The notes beneath the pieces were generated by a model. The model ran no database searches and was not told the origin of the DNA. It was given only the letters and a program-made list of their open reading frames with translations. Of a DNA stretch of 64,000 nucleotides, positions 54,561-63,137 are shown one piece after another (within the stretch, counting starts at the first letter, position 1; each line of letters begins with the position of its first letter). The stretch lies in the NCBI GenBank assembly GCA_965228165.1, contig CBDDHB010000003.1, positions 1,488,001-1,552,000 of the forward strand. The letters run 5' to 3'. Both the position numbers and the translations under genes were made by a program. Source of the stretch: Oleispirillum sp965228165 (lineage in GTDB: Bacteria; Pseudomonadota; Alphaproteobacteria; Rhodospirillales; Rhodospirillaceae).

Positions 54561-57500
54561 ATGCGTTTCACCGACCTTTTCATCAAGCGGCCGGTGCTGG
54601 CCTCGGTGGTCAGCCTGCTGATTCTGCTGTTGGGGCTGAAGGCCCTGTTTTCGATGCAGGTGCGGCAGTACCCGAAGATCGACACCACGGTGATCACCGT
54701 CACCACCACCTATGCCGGCGCCGACGCGGCGCTGATCCAGGGTTTCATCACCGATCCGATCCAGAAGGCGGTGGCCAAGGCCGACGGCGTCGATTACATC
54801 ACCTCGGTCAGCCGCGGCGGGGTCAGCGTCGTCACCGCGCGGGTGCGCCTGAACTTCGACCCCAATACCGCGATGACCGAGGTGATGAGCTAGGTCTCGG
54901 CGGTGAAGTCGGAACTTCCCGCCGACGCCGACGACGCGGTGATCACCAAGTTGGCGGGCAAGGGCACCGCCCTGATGTATCTGTCGTTCTTCTCCACCGA
55001 GTTGGAGGGGCCGTAGATCACCGATTACGTCGATCGCGTGGTGCGTCCGAAGTTGTCCTCGGTGCCTGGCGTCGCTTCGGTGCAGCTTCTGGGCGCGCAG
55101 ACCTTCGCGATGCGGGTCTGGCTCGACCCCGAGTCGATGGCGCAGCGCGGCATGACCGCGTCCGAAGTCGCGACCGCCCTGACCTCCAACAACTATCAGG
55201 CGGCGGCGGGGGCGATCAAAGGCTTCTACGACACCATCGACATCAAGGCGGGAACCACGGTGGGCGACGTCGCCGCCTTCGAGGATCTGGTGATCCGCAC
55301 CACCGATGCCGGGCCGGTGCGCCTGAAGGACATCGCCAAGGTGACGCTGTCCGCCGAAAGCACCACCACCCGGGTGCTCGCCGACGGGCAGGAGGCCTTG
55401 TTCGTCGCCATCGACGGCACGCCGGATTCCAACTCGCTGACCGTGGTGGAGGGGGTCTACAAGGCTCTGCCCGACGTCGAGAGCAATTTGCCGCCCGCGA
55501 TCAAGATGAAGGTCAATTACGATTCCACGGTGTTCATCGAGGAATCCATCCACGAGGTGGTGAAGACCCTGACCGAAGCGGCGATCATCGTGATCCTGGT
55601 GATCCTGCTGTTCATGGCGTCGTTCCGTTCGGTGATCATTCCGATGGCGACGATTCCGCTGTCCTTGATCGGCGTCGGCATCATCATGCTGGCCTTGGGG
55701 TTCTCCCTCAACCTGATGACTCTGCTCGCCTTCGTTCTGGCGATCGGCCTGGTGGTGGACGACGCCATCGTGGTGGTGGAGAACGTGCATCGCCACATCG
55801 AGGAAGGACATACCCCCTTCGACGCGGCGATTCTGGGAACCCGCGAAATCGCCGGTCCGGTGCTGACGATGACGGTGACCCTGGCGGCGGTGTACGCGCC
55901 GATCGCCTTTCTGGGCGGGCTGACTGGCGCCCTGTTCAAGGAATTCGCCCTGACCCTGGCGGGCTCGGTGATGGTTTCGGGGATCGTCGCGCTGACCCTG
56001 TCGCCGATGATGTGCTCGAAGATCCTGCGCGCCCATACCGGCGAGGAAAAGCTGGTGAAGCTGGTGGACGCCTATTTCGGGCGGCTGTCGGCGGGTTACG
56101 AAAGCATGCTGGCGAAATCGCTCGCCGCGCGCGGCAGCACCCTGGTTCTCACGGCGGTGATCCTTCTCAGCCTGCCGCTGTTCTTCCGCTTTTCCTCGGG
56201 CGAACTCGCCCCGACCGAGGACAAGGGCTTCGTCGTCGCCGATGTGACCGCGCCGTCCTCGGCCAACACCGACTACATGATGGCGTTCGGTCGCGCCACC
56301 CACGAACTGATCGAAAGCATTCCGGAAAAGGACGTGTTCTTCTTCATCGCCGGAAGCGATGGCACCTATAAGGGCATGGGCGGTCTGGTGCTGAAACCGT
56401 GGAGCCAGCGGTCCCGCGACGCGACGCAGATACAGAACGACATGCAGGCCCGGTTGAACCAGATATCCGGGCTGAAGATGTCGGCCTTCCAGATGCCGCC
56501 GCTGCCCGGCACCGACGGCATGCCGGTGCAGTACGTGGTCAGCACCACCTCGGACTATCGCACCCTGAACGGCGTGATGGAGGAGGTGGAGAAAGCGGTC
56601 AAGGCTTCCGGCCTGTTCGTCTTCTACGACTTCGATCTGAAGTTCAATCGCCCCGAGCTGACCCTCTCCGTCAATCGCGACAAGGCGGGCGAATACGGCG
56701 TCACCATGCGGGACATCGGCGCGGTGCTGTCGGCGCTCTATGGCGGCAATTACGTCAACCGCACCGATATCATGAACAAAAGCTATAAGGTGATCCCGCA
56801 GGCGCCGCGCGAATACCGCCTCGATCCCACGCTTCTGGAACTCGCCCACGTTCCCACCCGCGACGGCGGCGTGGTGCCGCTGTCCAGCGTCCTCGATATT
56901 TCGATGACGCCGCAGCCGCAGCAGTTGAACCAGTTCAATCAGTTGAACTCGTTCACCCTGAACGCGGTGCCGATGCCCGGCGTGTCCCTGGGGCAGGCGG
57001 TGGATTTCCTCGACAAGACCTCCGCCGAGTTGCTGCCCAAGGGCTTCTTCTTCGATTGCGCCGGGCAATCGCGCCAGTACAAGCAGGAAGGCAGCGCCCT
57101 GGTCGCCACCTTCGTCTTCGCCCTGGTGGTGATCTTCCTGGTGCTCGCGGCGCAGTACGAAAGCTGGCGCGACCCTCTGGTGATCATGACCTCGGTGCCG
57201 TTGTCCATCGTCGGCGCGATGCTGCCGCTGGTTCTGGGGGCGACCACCCTCAACATTTATTCCGAGGTCGGGCTGGTCACCCTGATCGGCCTGATCACCA
57301 AGCACGGCATCCTGATCTGCGAGGTCGCCAAGGTCGAGCAGGAGGCGGGAAGAAGCAAGGCCGAGGCGGTGGCTCACGCCGCGTCCCTGCGTTTGCGCCC
57401 GATTCTGATGACCACCGCGGCGATGGTGGCGGGGGTGCTGCCCTTGACCTTCGCCTCCGGCGCGGGCGCGGAAAGCCGTTTCGCCATCGGCATCGTCATC

Positions 57501-57617
57501 GCTTGCGGCCTGTCTGTGGGGACGTTGTTCACCCTGTTCGTCCTGCCGGTGATCTATACCTTCCTCGCCGACGATCATCGCGCCAAGTTCCTTGCCCGGC
57601 CGACGATCCCCGGCTGA
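54561..57617 (+). pseudogene. RND efflux transporter (HAE1/AcrB family) interrupted by two in-frame TAG codons
   Basis: From ATG 54561 to TGA 57617 is one continuous frame of 1019 codons, the normal length. It is broken only by TAG at 54891-54893 (after DPNTAMTEVMS) and TAG at 55014-55016 (after STELEGP). Between and after them the protein is perfectly conserved in style: RVVRPKLSSVPGVASVQLLG, SNNYQAAAG, the TM4 proton-relay Asp pair in VLAIGLVVDDAIVVVENV, GITKHG-type loop LIGLITKHGILICEVAKVE, and twelve membrane helices. It starts 11 bp after the adaptor gene. Both ambers are at positions where related pumps often have Gln or Lys. Confidence 0.9.
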
Positions 57618-58019
57618 CGCCCCCGATATCGGATGGCCGTTCGTCTTCCCCCGCCCGGGCCGTGCCCCGGGCGGGGGTTCGTCATTATGGCCGATTCACA
57701 GCGGAAAAATGGTCCCGTCGCACGGATGCGTCCGCGTCGCGGATTTTCCGTGGTGTTTGCCCAGTTTTCGGCCCAAGGCTGACACCTTGGGGTGAAAAAC
57801 AACCAAACAACGGCATGATGTCGCCTCACTCTCGCCATACAACACATTGAAAATCAACGACAAATCTGATTGGAAACGATCCAAACAGATGAATGAGGGG
57901 GCTTGGCCTCCTCGTCGATTGTTCGGTCAAGACGCGAGGCGTGTCTCGCCGCTTCGGCGGCTGCGTGGACGGCGTTCCGCGGCTTTGGCGCGTCGGTCCA
58001 ATTTTTGTTGGGGGAAAAC
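57618..58019 (+). promoter_or_regulatory. Intergenic region before the DASS transporter
   Basis: 402 bp without a gene. A perfect 12-bp hairpin (CCCCCGCCCGGG/CCCGGGCGGGGG, 57648-57677) lies 30 bp after the pump stop and is the likely terminator, though only TTCGTCATT follows. A second hairpin (CCCAAGG/CCTTGGG, 57772-57791) and an AT-rich stretch (57790-57900) probably belong to the DASS leader. No clear promoter core was found. Confidence 0.5.
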
Positions 58020-59561
58020 ATGACGACTTCGTCCAGTGCGGGAGCCCCGGCGGATGTCGGGTTCACTGCCGACCGCAAGAAAGAAATCATTGGTTTGTTC
58101 CTGGGTATCGCATTCCTGCTGTACACCCTGTTCACCGCCCCGCCGGAAGGCATTGAGCCGTCGGCGTGGAAGACCATCGGCGTCACCCTGCTGATGGCCA
58201 CCTGGTGGATGCTCGAGGCGGCGCCGATCGCGGTGACCGCCCTGGTGCCGCTGGTCCTGTTCCCGGCGCTTGGCGTGATGACCGCCAAGCAGGTCGCGCC
58301 GAACTACGCGCAGGACCTGATCTGGCTGTTCGTCGGCGGCTTCGCGCTGGCCTACGCCATGGAGACCTGGAACCTGCACCGCCGCGTCTCGCTGCTGGTG
58401 CTGAAGGTTTGCGGCACCAACCCGAAGATGCTGCTGCTGGGCTTCCTGGTTTCGACGGCGTTCCTGTCGGCGTGGATGTCCAACACCGCCTGCGCCGCCC
58501 TGATGATGCCGATCGGCATGGCCATCGTGAAGATGGTGCAGGAAGGCGAAGGCCGTAGCGAGGTCGAGAAGCGCGCCGCGATCAACTTCGGCATCTGCGT
58601 GATGCTGGGGATCGCGTTCTCCGCCTCGATGGGCGGCATGGCGACCCTGATCGGCACCCCGCCCAACGCGGTGATGGCCGGCCAGGTCGAAAAGATGACC
58701 GGCACCGCCGTGCCGTTCGCCAACTTCATGCTGGTGGGCGGCCCGATCGGCATCGCCCTGCTGGCGATCTGCTGGTGGCTGCTGCCGGTGATGTTCCCGA
58801 TCAAGGCCCTGGACCTGTCCCACGCCGGCGCGATCGTCGACGAGGAACTGGAGAAGCTGGGCGGGATGAGCAAGGGCGAGACCCTGACCTTCATCCTGTT
58901 CATCTTCACCGCGCTGTTCTGGATCCTGCGTCCGCAGATTCTGAACGCCCTGCCGCCGGTGATGTTGGCGGGCAAGCTGACCCCGATGTCCAAGATCATG
59001 TCCGACTCGACGGTCGGCATGCTCACCCTGCTGCTCTGCTTCATCATTCCGGTGGACTTCAAGAAGGGCCGGATGGTCCTGGATACCACCCTGTTCAGCA
59101 AGGGCATTCCGTGGGACGCGATCATCCTGTTCGGCGGCGGGTTCGCCCTGGGTGGCGCCCTCGACAAGTCCGGCGTGTCGGCTTATGTCGCCGGGCAGAT
59201 GAAGGGCCTGGTGGGGATGAGCTCGATCGTCGTGATCGCGGTTCTGGCGACGGTGGCGATGCTGCTGACCCAGATGACCTCGAACACCGCCGTCGCGGCG
59301 ACCTTCGTGCCGCTGGCGATCTCCATCGCCCAGGGTCTCGGCGTTTCGCCGCTGGTGATGGCGATTCCGGTGGCTCTGGGTGCGTCGCTGGCGTTCTCGC
59401 TGCCGGTGGCGACGCCGCCGAACGCGATCGTCTTCGGCTCCGGCCTGATCCGCGTTCCCGACATGTTCAAGTCCGGCATGACCTTGAATCTGATCGGTAT
59501 CGTGATCACCCTGGCCAGCATGTACGTGATGATGCCGATCGCCTTCGGCGTGAAGGTCTGA
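58020..59561 (+). CDS. DASS family (SLC13) sodium:anion symporter
   Basis: 513 residues from ATG 58020 with GGGGGA upstream; 11-12 membrane helices. The paired substrate/sodium motifs SNTACAALMMPIG with GTPPNAVMAG, and SNTAVAATFVPL with ATPPNAIVFGSG, are the DASS hallmark. It probably imports C4-dicarboxylates (or sulfate/phosphate in some branches) with sodium. The codon use is strikingly uniform (CTG, GGC, ATC), suggesting high expression. It is monocistronic, with a strong terminator. Confidence 0.94.
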   Translation: MTTSSSAGAPADVGFTADRKKEIIGLFLGIAFLLYTLFTAPPEGIEPSAWKTIGVTLLMATWWMLEAAPIAVTALVPLVLFPALGVMTAKQVAPNYAQDLIWLFVGGFALAYAMETWNLHRRVSLLVLKVCGTNPKMLLLGFLVSTAFLSAWMSNTACAALMMPIGMAIVKMVQEGEGRSEVEKRAAINFGICVMLGIAFSASMGGMATLIGTPPNAVMAGQVEKMTGTAVPFANFMLVGGPIGIALLAICWWLLPVMFPIKALDLSHAGAIVDEELEKLGGMSKGETLTFILFIFTALFWILRPQILNALPPVMLAGKLTPMSKIMSDSTVGMLTLLLCFIIPVDFKKGRMVLDTTLFSKGIPWDAIILFGGGFALGGALDKSGVSAYVAGQMKGLVGMSSIVVIAVLATVAMLLTQMTSNTAVAATFVPLAISIAQGLGVSPLVMAIPVALGASLAFSLPVATPPNAIVFGSGLIRVPDMFKSGMTLNLIGIVITLASMYVMMPIAFGVKV

Positions 59562-59607
59562 TCCGTGCCGTCGGCGGCGCCTTGCGCCGCCGACCGTCCG
59601 AAAGAAG

Positions 59608-59637
59608 AAAGGCCTGCCGCATCGCGGCAGGCCTTTT
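59608..59637. terminator. Bidirectional terminator after the DASS gene
   Basis: Stem AAAGGCCTGCCGC/GCGGCAGGCCTTT with loop ATC. TTTTT follows on the plus strand and A-rich AGAAAGAAAG precedes it, so it also serves the convergent M23 peptidase gene ending at 59660. Confidence 0.92.
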
Positions 59638-59659
59638 TCCATGGGGCTTTGGCGGTCGG

Positions 59660-60874
59660 TCAGTCGATGATCGTGCCGTCCTTGGCCAGCGCCCGGCGCA
59701 GGCGCTTGATTTCGTCCTGCGACATGTGCTTTTGCACGATCACTCCGCCCAGGGGATCGACCGGCTGCCCGTCGGCGTAGACCTCGTAATAGAGGTGGTT
59801 GCCGGTCGCCAGGCCGGAGCGCCCGACGTAACCGATCACCTGCCCCTGGCGAACCCGGGTTCCGGTCTTGAGGCCGCTTGCGAAGTCCTTGAGGTGGGCA
59901 TAGGCGGTGGCGATGTCGTCGCGGTGTTGCAGGCGGATCAGCTTTCCGTAATTGCCGCGCCGTCCGACGAACGACACCACGCCGTCGGCGGTGGCGAGGA
60001 CCGGGGTTCCGGCGGGGGCGGAGTAATCGACGCCCTTGTGAAATTGCGGACGCTTCAGAACCGGATGGATACGCCAGCCCCAGGGAGAGGTCAGCCGACC
60101 TCCCGGCACCGGGTCGCCTTTCGGCAGGCGGGGATCGGCGGCGGAAAAGGCGGCGGGTTCGCGCCGCGCGGGCGGCGGCGGTTCCGGCGTCGCATAGGCG
60201 GCGCGACGCGCCGGGTACGGGATGACGCGGTGCTCGCGTCCGTCCGGATCGGTCAGGGTGATGCGGTCCAGCCGGGCCTCGCCGCCGCTCCTCAAAGGGG
60301 CGTGATAGGCGATGTGAAAGCGGGTTCCGGCATCCGGATCGGCGGCGTTGTTGGGTTCGAAGGCCAGCGCCTGGGCGGCGTCGTCGATCACCGGGGGAGG
60401 CACGCCGACGTCGGCGAGCGTGGTGGCGAGATCGGAGCCGATGGTGCCGCGCACGGTGCGGCGGGCGCGTTCCGGAACCGCGGTTCCGGGGCGGAGGGCA
60501 TCGTCGGTGGCGACCAGGGTCAGGTCGGCGCGCGCGCCGGTTTCCAGGAACAGGGCGTTGAGGTCGGCGGCGCCGCCCGCCATCCGCACGATGTTGAGGC
60601 CGATGCGGTCTCCGGGGCGGGGCGTCCGGGCGGGGGCGGCGGCGCGCAGGGCGTCGAACGCGGAACGGCGCTGTTCGCGGGGAACCCCGACGCGGGCGAG
60701 CAGGTGGTCGAGGGTTTCGCCGGAGGCGAGGGTCAGGATGACCGGAACCCCCTCTTCCCCGTCCGAGAGACGGGCGGCCGTGGCGGCGGGTGGGCGCTCG
60801 GGATTGGCCGATGCCGGGGGCGCGGCGGCGATCAGGGACAGCGCGGTGAAGGCGAGCAGGGTCTGGCGCTTCAT
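59660..60874 (-). CDS. M23/LytM-domain peptidoglycan hydrolase-like protein
   Basis: 404 residues. A signal peptide (LLAFTALSLIAAAPPASA) is followed by an OapA/LysM-like region (about 45-100, LTLASGETLDHLLARVGV), a linker domain, and a C-terminal LytM domain from about residue 280: TSPWGWRIHPVLKRPQFHKGVDYSAPAGTPV. The first zinc motif HxxxD is intact (HKGVD), and HLKDF supplies the middle histidine. The closing HxH is HLY (GNHLYYEVY), so the second zinc histidine is replaced by Tyr. It may be a regulator of amidases rather than an endopeptidase. Confidence 0.88.
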   Translation of the reverse strand: MKRQTLLAFTALSLIAAAPPASANPERPPAATAARLSDGEEGVPVILTLASGETLDHLLARVGVPREQRRSAFDALRAAAPARTPRPGDRIGLNIVRMAGGAADLNALFLETGARADLTLVATDDALRPGTAVPERARRTVRGTIGSDLATTLADVGVPPPVIDDAAQALAFEPNNAADPDAGTRFHIAYHAPLRSGGEARLDRITLTDPDGREHRVIPYPARRAAYATPEPPPPARREPAAFSAADPRLPKGDPVPGGRLTSPWGWRIHPVLKRPQFHKGVDYSAPAGTPVLATADGVVSFVGRRGNYGKLIRLQHRDDIATAYAHLKDFASGLKTGTRVRQGQVIGYVGRSGLATGNHLYYEVYADGQPVDPLGGVIVQKHMSQDEIKRLRRALAKDGTIID

Positions 60875-61005
60875 CGGACCCCCGACGCCGAGGTGGGGGC
60901 AATACGGTGCGATGCGGTGGCGATGGTCACCGGAAGTCGTCTCCCTCGCGTGCGCCGGAGCCCTTGTGCCCCGGCGGAGTGGGTCTTCGGCCTTGGACGC
61001 CGGTT

Positions 61006-61260
61006 TCAGGTCAGCGGCCCGCCGCAGAACGGGCAGGTGGACCGTGCCAGGACCCGGGCGCGGTCCTCCGGCGACAGTCCCTTCTGCCGCAGATAGGCGT
61101 CGATGCGGGCGCGCAGTTCGGCGTGCTCGGCGACGGTTTTGCAGGCCGGGGTTTCGGCTTCGGCGCAAGAGGCGTCGGCGAAGCCCAAAGCCCGCCCGGA
61201 AGCGCCCAGAAGGCCGATGCCGCCGATCATCGTCGACGACAGAAACCTGCGACGATTCAC
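61006..61260 (-). CDS. Small Tat-exported protein with C-terminal CPxCG motif
   Basis: 84 residues from GTG 61260 with GGGGGAGGA upstream. The N-terminus NRRRFLSSTMIGGIGLLGASGRALG is a twin-arginine signal. The mature part is short and helical (ELRARIDAYLRQKGLSPEDRARVLARSTC) and ends CPFCGGPLT, with Cys pairs that could bind metal or redox-couple. Family not recognised. It lies 131 bp upstream of the M23 gene on the same strand. Confidence 0.7.
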   Translation of the reverse strand: MNRRRFLSSTMIGGIGLLGASGRALGFADASCAEAETPACKTVAEHAELRARIDAYLRQKGLSPEDRARVLARSTCPFCGGPLT

Positions 61261-61373
61261 CGGATTCCTCCCCCAACGCGGCACGGAACGGCGACGATCA
61301 CCGATCCGTCACACTGTTTCAAACCGTTCCAGTGATACCCCTCGTCGTCCGGCGGCGCAAGGCCGAGATGCGC

Positions 61374-62073
61374 TCAGCGGCTGACGGCGGGGGTCATCAG
61401 GGTCAGGCGGACGGCGGCGGTTTCGATCGTCACCGGCAGTTGGCCCGAGGAATCGCCGTCCGCCTGGAGCGGCAGTCCCGGGGGGGGGGGGCGGCGATGA
61501 CGACGCGGTCGGCGGAAAGCACCTGGGTTCCGGAATCGCGGGCCAACCGCCCCAGCATCAGGTTCAGCCCCTGGGTCAGGGTCCGCCATCCGCCCGCGCC
61601 CTTCAGCAGGATCACCTGGAAGCCGGGGTGGGAGATGTCGGCGGCGGGGGGCAGAACGTAGGCGCCGCCATAGCGCCGCCCGTTGCAGACCACCACGCTT
61701 TTCGCCGCGAAGGGGCGTCCGTCCACCTCGACCGCAAGGTCGGGGAAAGCGCCGGTCATCGCCAGGCGAAGGGTTTCCGCCACATAGGCGCCCTTGCCCA
61801 GGCGGCGTTTCGCCGCCGGGGTCACGCCCTCCACCACCGCCGCGTCGAAGCCCGCTCCCGCCATCATCAGGAAATGGCGGAATGTCCCGTCGGCGCGGCG
61901 GATCAGACCGGGATGGAGGGGGACGGGTCTGCCGTCGAGAAGAGCCGCCGCGATCGCTTCGGCGCGGTGGGGTGCAGCGCGACCTCCGCCCCGGCGGCGG
62001 CCAGTCGGCTCAGGACCCGATCGAGAAGGCCGCGGCGGCGGCTGCCCGCAGTGGGGTTGAAGATCACGATCAT
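61374..62073 (-). pseudogene. Diacylglycerol/lipid kinase (YegS/DAGK family), catalytic region deleted
   Basis: ATG 62073 starts IVIFNPTAGSRRRGLLDRVLSRLAAAGAEVALHPTA, the DAGK N-terminus. It then joins, one frame over, to EAIAAALLDGRPVPLHPGLIRRADGTFRHFLMMAGAGFDAAVV. The roughly 80 residues that carry the GGDGT catalytic loop are missing. Near the end a run of 12 G (61480-61491) shifts the frame away from LPLQADGDSSGQLPV, the normal C-terminus; 13 or 10 bases would restore it. The enzyme cannot be active as written. Confidence 0.8.
61480..61491. repeat. 12-base G homopolymer
   Basis: Twelve G residues in a row inside the lipid-kinase remnant, by far the longest mononucleotide run noticed in the window. 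Its length is one short of in-frame. Confidence 0.9.
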
Positions 62074-62291
62074 CGGCGGGGCACCCGTTTTATGGCCGAA
62101 TCTTCATGGAAGCGGCACAAGGAAAGAGTCGCAGTCTTGAAATAACCGGCTTTTGTGAATGTGATGTTTAATTTGCGTAAAACAAATATGAAAACGTCAT
62201 TTTTCACATTCAAAGCAGTAGAAGAACGCGGCGTCTTGGAATAAAAACGCGGCCAAGGCGTCACGCCACGTTTTTCGGAGGCCGGGTTCGG

Positions 62292-63137
62292 ATGACCGCG
62301 ATGGACAACTTTCCGACCATTCGCTATCGCAGCATCTGGATTTCCGACATTCATCTGGGGACGCGCGGTTCCAAGGCGGAATACGTTCTCGATTTTCTTC
62401 GGCGCACCGAGTGCGAGACCCTTTATCTGGTCGGCGACATCCTCGACGGCTGGCGCCTGCGCAAGACCTGGTACTGGCCGCAGGCCCACAACGACGTGGT
62501 GCAGAAGCTGCTGCGCAAGGCCAGGAAGGGCACCCGCGTGGTGCTGATTCCCGGCAACCACGACGAATTCCTGTGCGAGTTCACCGGCGTCGAGTTCGGT
62601 CGCATCCCGATCCACAAGTACGCCATCCACGAGGCTCCCGATGGGCGGAAGTTCCTGGTCATCCATGGCGACCAGTTCGACGGCATCGTCACCTATGCCC
62701 GATGGCTGGCGCTGCTGGGCGACACCGCCTATACCGCCGCCCTTGTCCTCAACCGCTGGTATAACGCGGCGCGGCGCGGCATGGGCCTCTCCTACTGGTC
62801 GCTGTCGGCCTATCTGAAGCACAAGGTCAAGAACGCCGTCGCCTTCATCGCCCGGTTCGAGAGCGCGATGGCCGAGGTGGCGAAAAAACGCGGCCTGTCC
62901 GGGGTGATCTGCGGCCACATCCACCATGCCGAAATGCGGATGATCGGCGACATCCTCTACTGCAACGACGGCGACTGGGTGGAAAGCTGCACCGCCCTGG
63001 TCGAGCACTTCGACGGGCGGCTGGAAATCGTCCGCTGGCTGGAAAGCGGCGGCCGCGATCTTGCGGTTCGCGACGGCCTGGCGAGTCCGGCGACCCCGCC
63101 CGCGCTCTCTCATCATCGGCAGACCGAAAGGGTATGA
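62292..63137 (+). CDS. LpxH-like UDP-2,3-diacylglucosamine diphosphatase family phosphoesterase
   Basis: 281 residues of the calcineurin-like metallophosphoesterase fold. The metal-ligand motifs are in order: SDIHLG, GDILDGWRL, PGNHDE, HGDQFD and GHIHHAEM. The layout matches LpxH, which hydrolyses UDP-2,3-diacylglucosamine to lipid X in lipid A synthesis, and especially the longer LpxH-like group found beside GT4 glycosyltransferases. The true substrate is unproven. It has GGAGGCC upstream and overlaps the next gene by ATGA. The 218-bp leader is AT-rich. Confidence 0.88.
   Translation: MTAMDNFPTIRYRSIWISDIHLGTRGSKAEYVLDFLRRTECETLYLVGDILDGWRLRKTWYWPQAHNDVVQKLLRKARKGTRVVLIPGNHDEFLCEFTGVEFGRIPIHKYAIHEAPDGRKFLVIHGDQFDGIVTYARWLALLGDTAYTAALVLNRWYNAARRGMGLSYWSLSAYLKHKVKNAVAFIARFESAMAEVAKKRGLSGVICGHIHHAEMRMIGDILYCNDGDWVESCTALVEHFDGRLEIVRWLESGGRDLAVRDGLASPATPPALSHHRQTERV

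Noticed and set aside
54561..55016. Genome-wide recoding of TAG as an amino acid
   Set aside because: lptB, YeeE half A and the 60-residue gene all end naturally at TAG.
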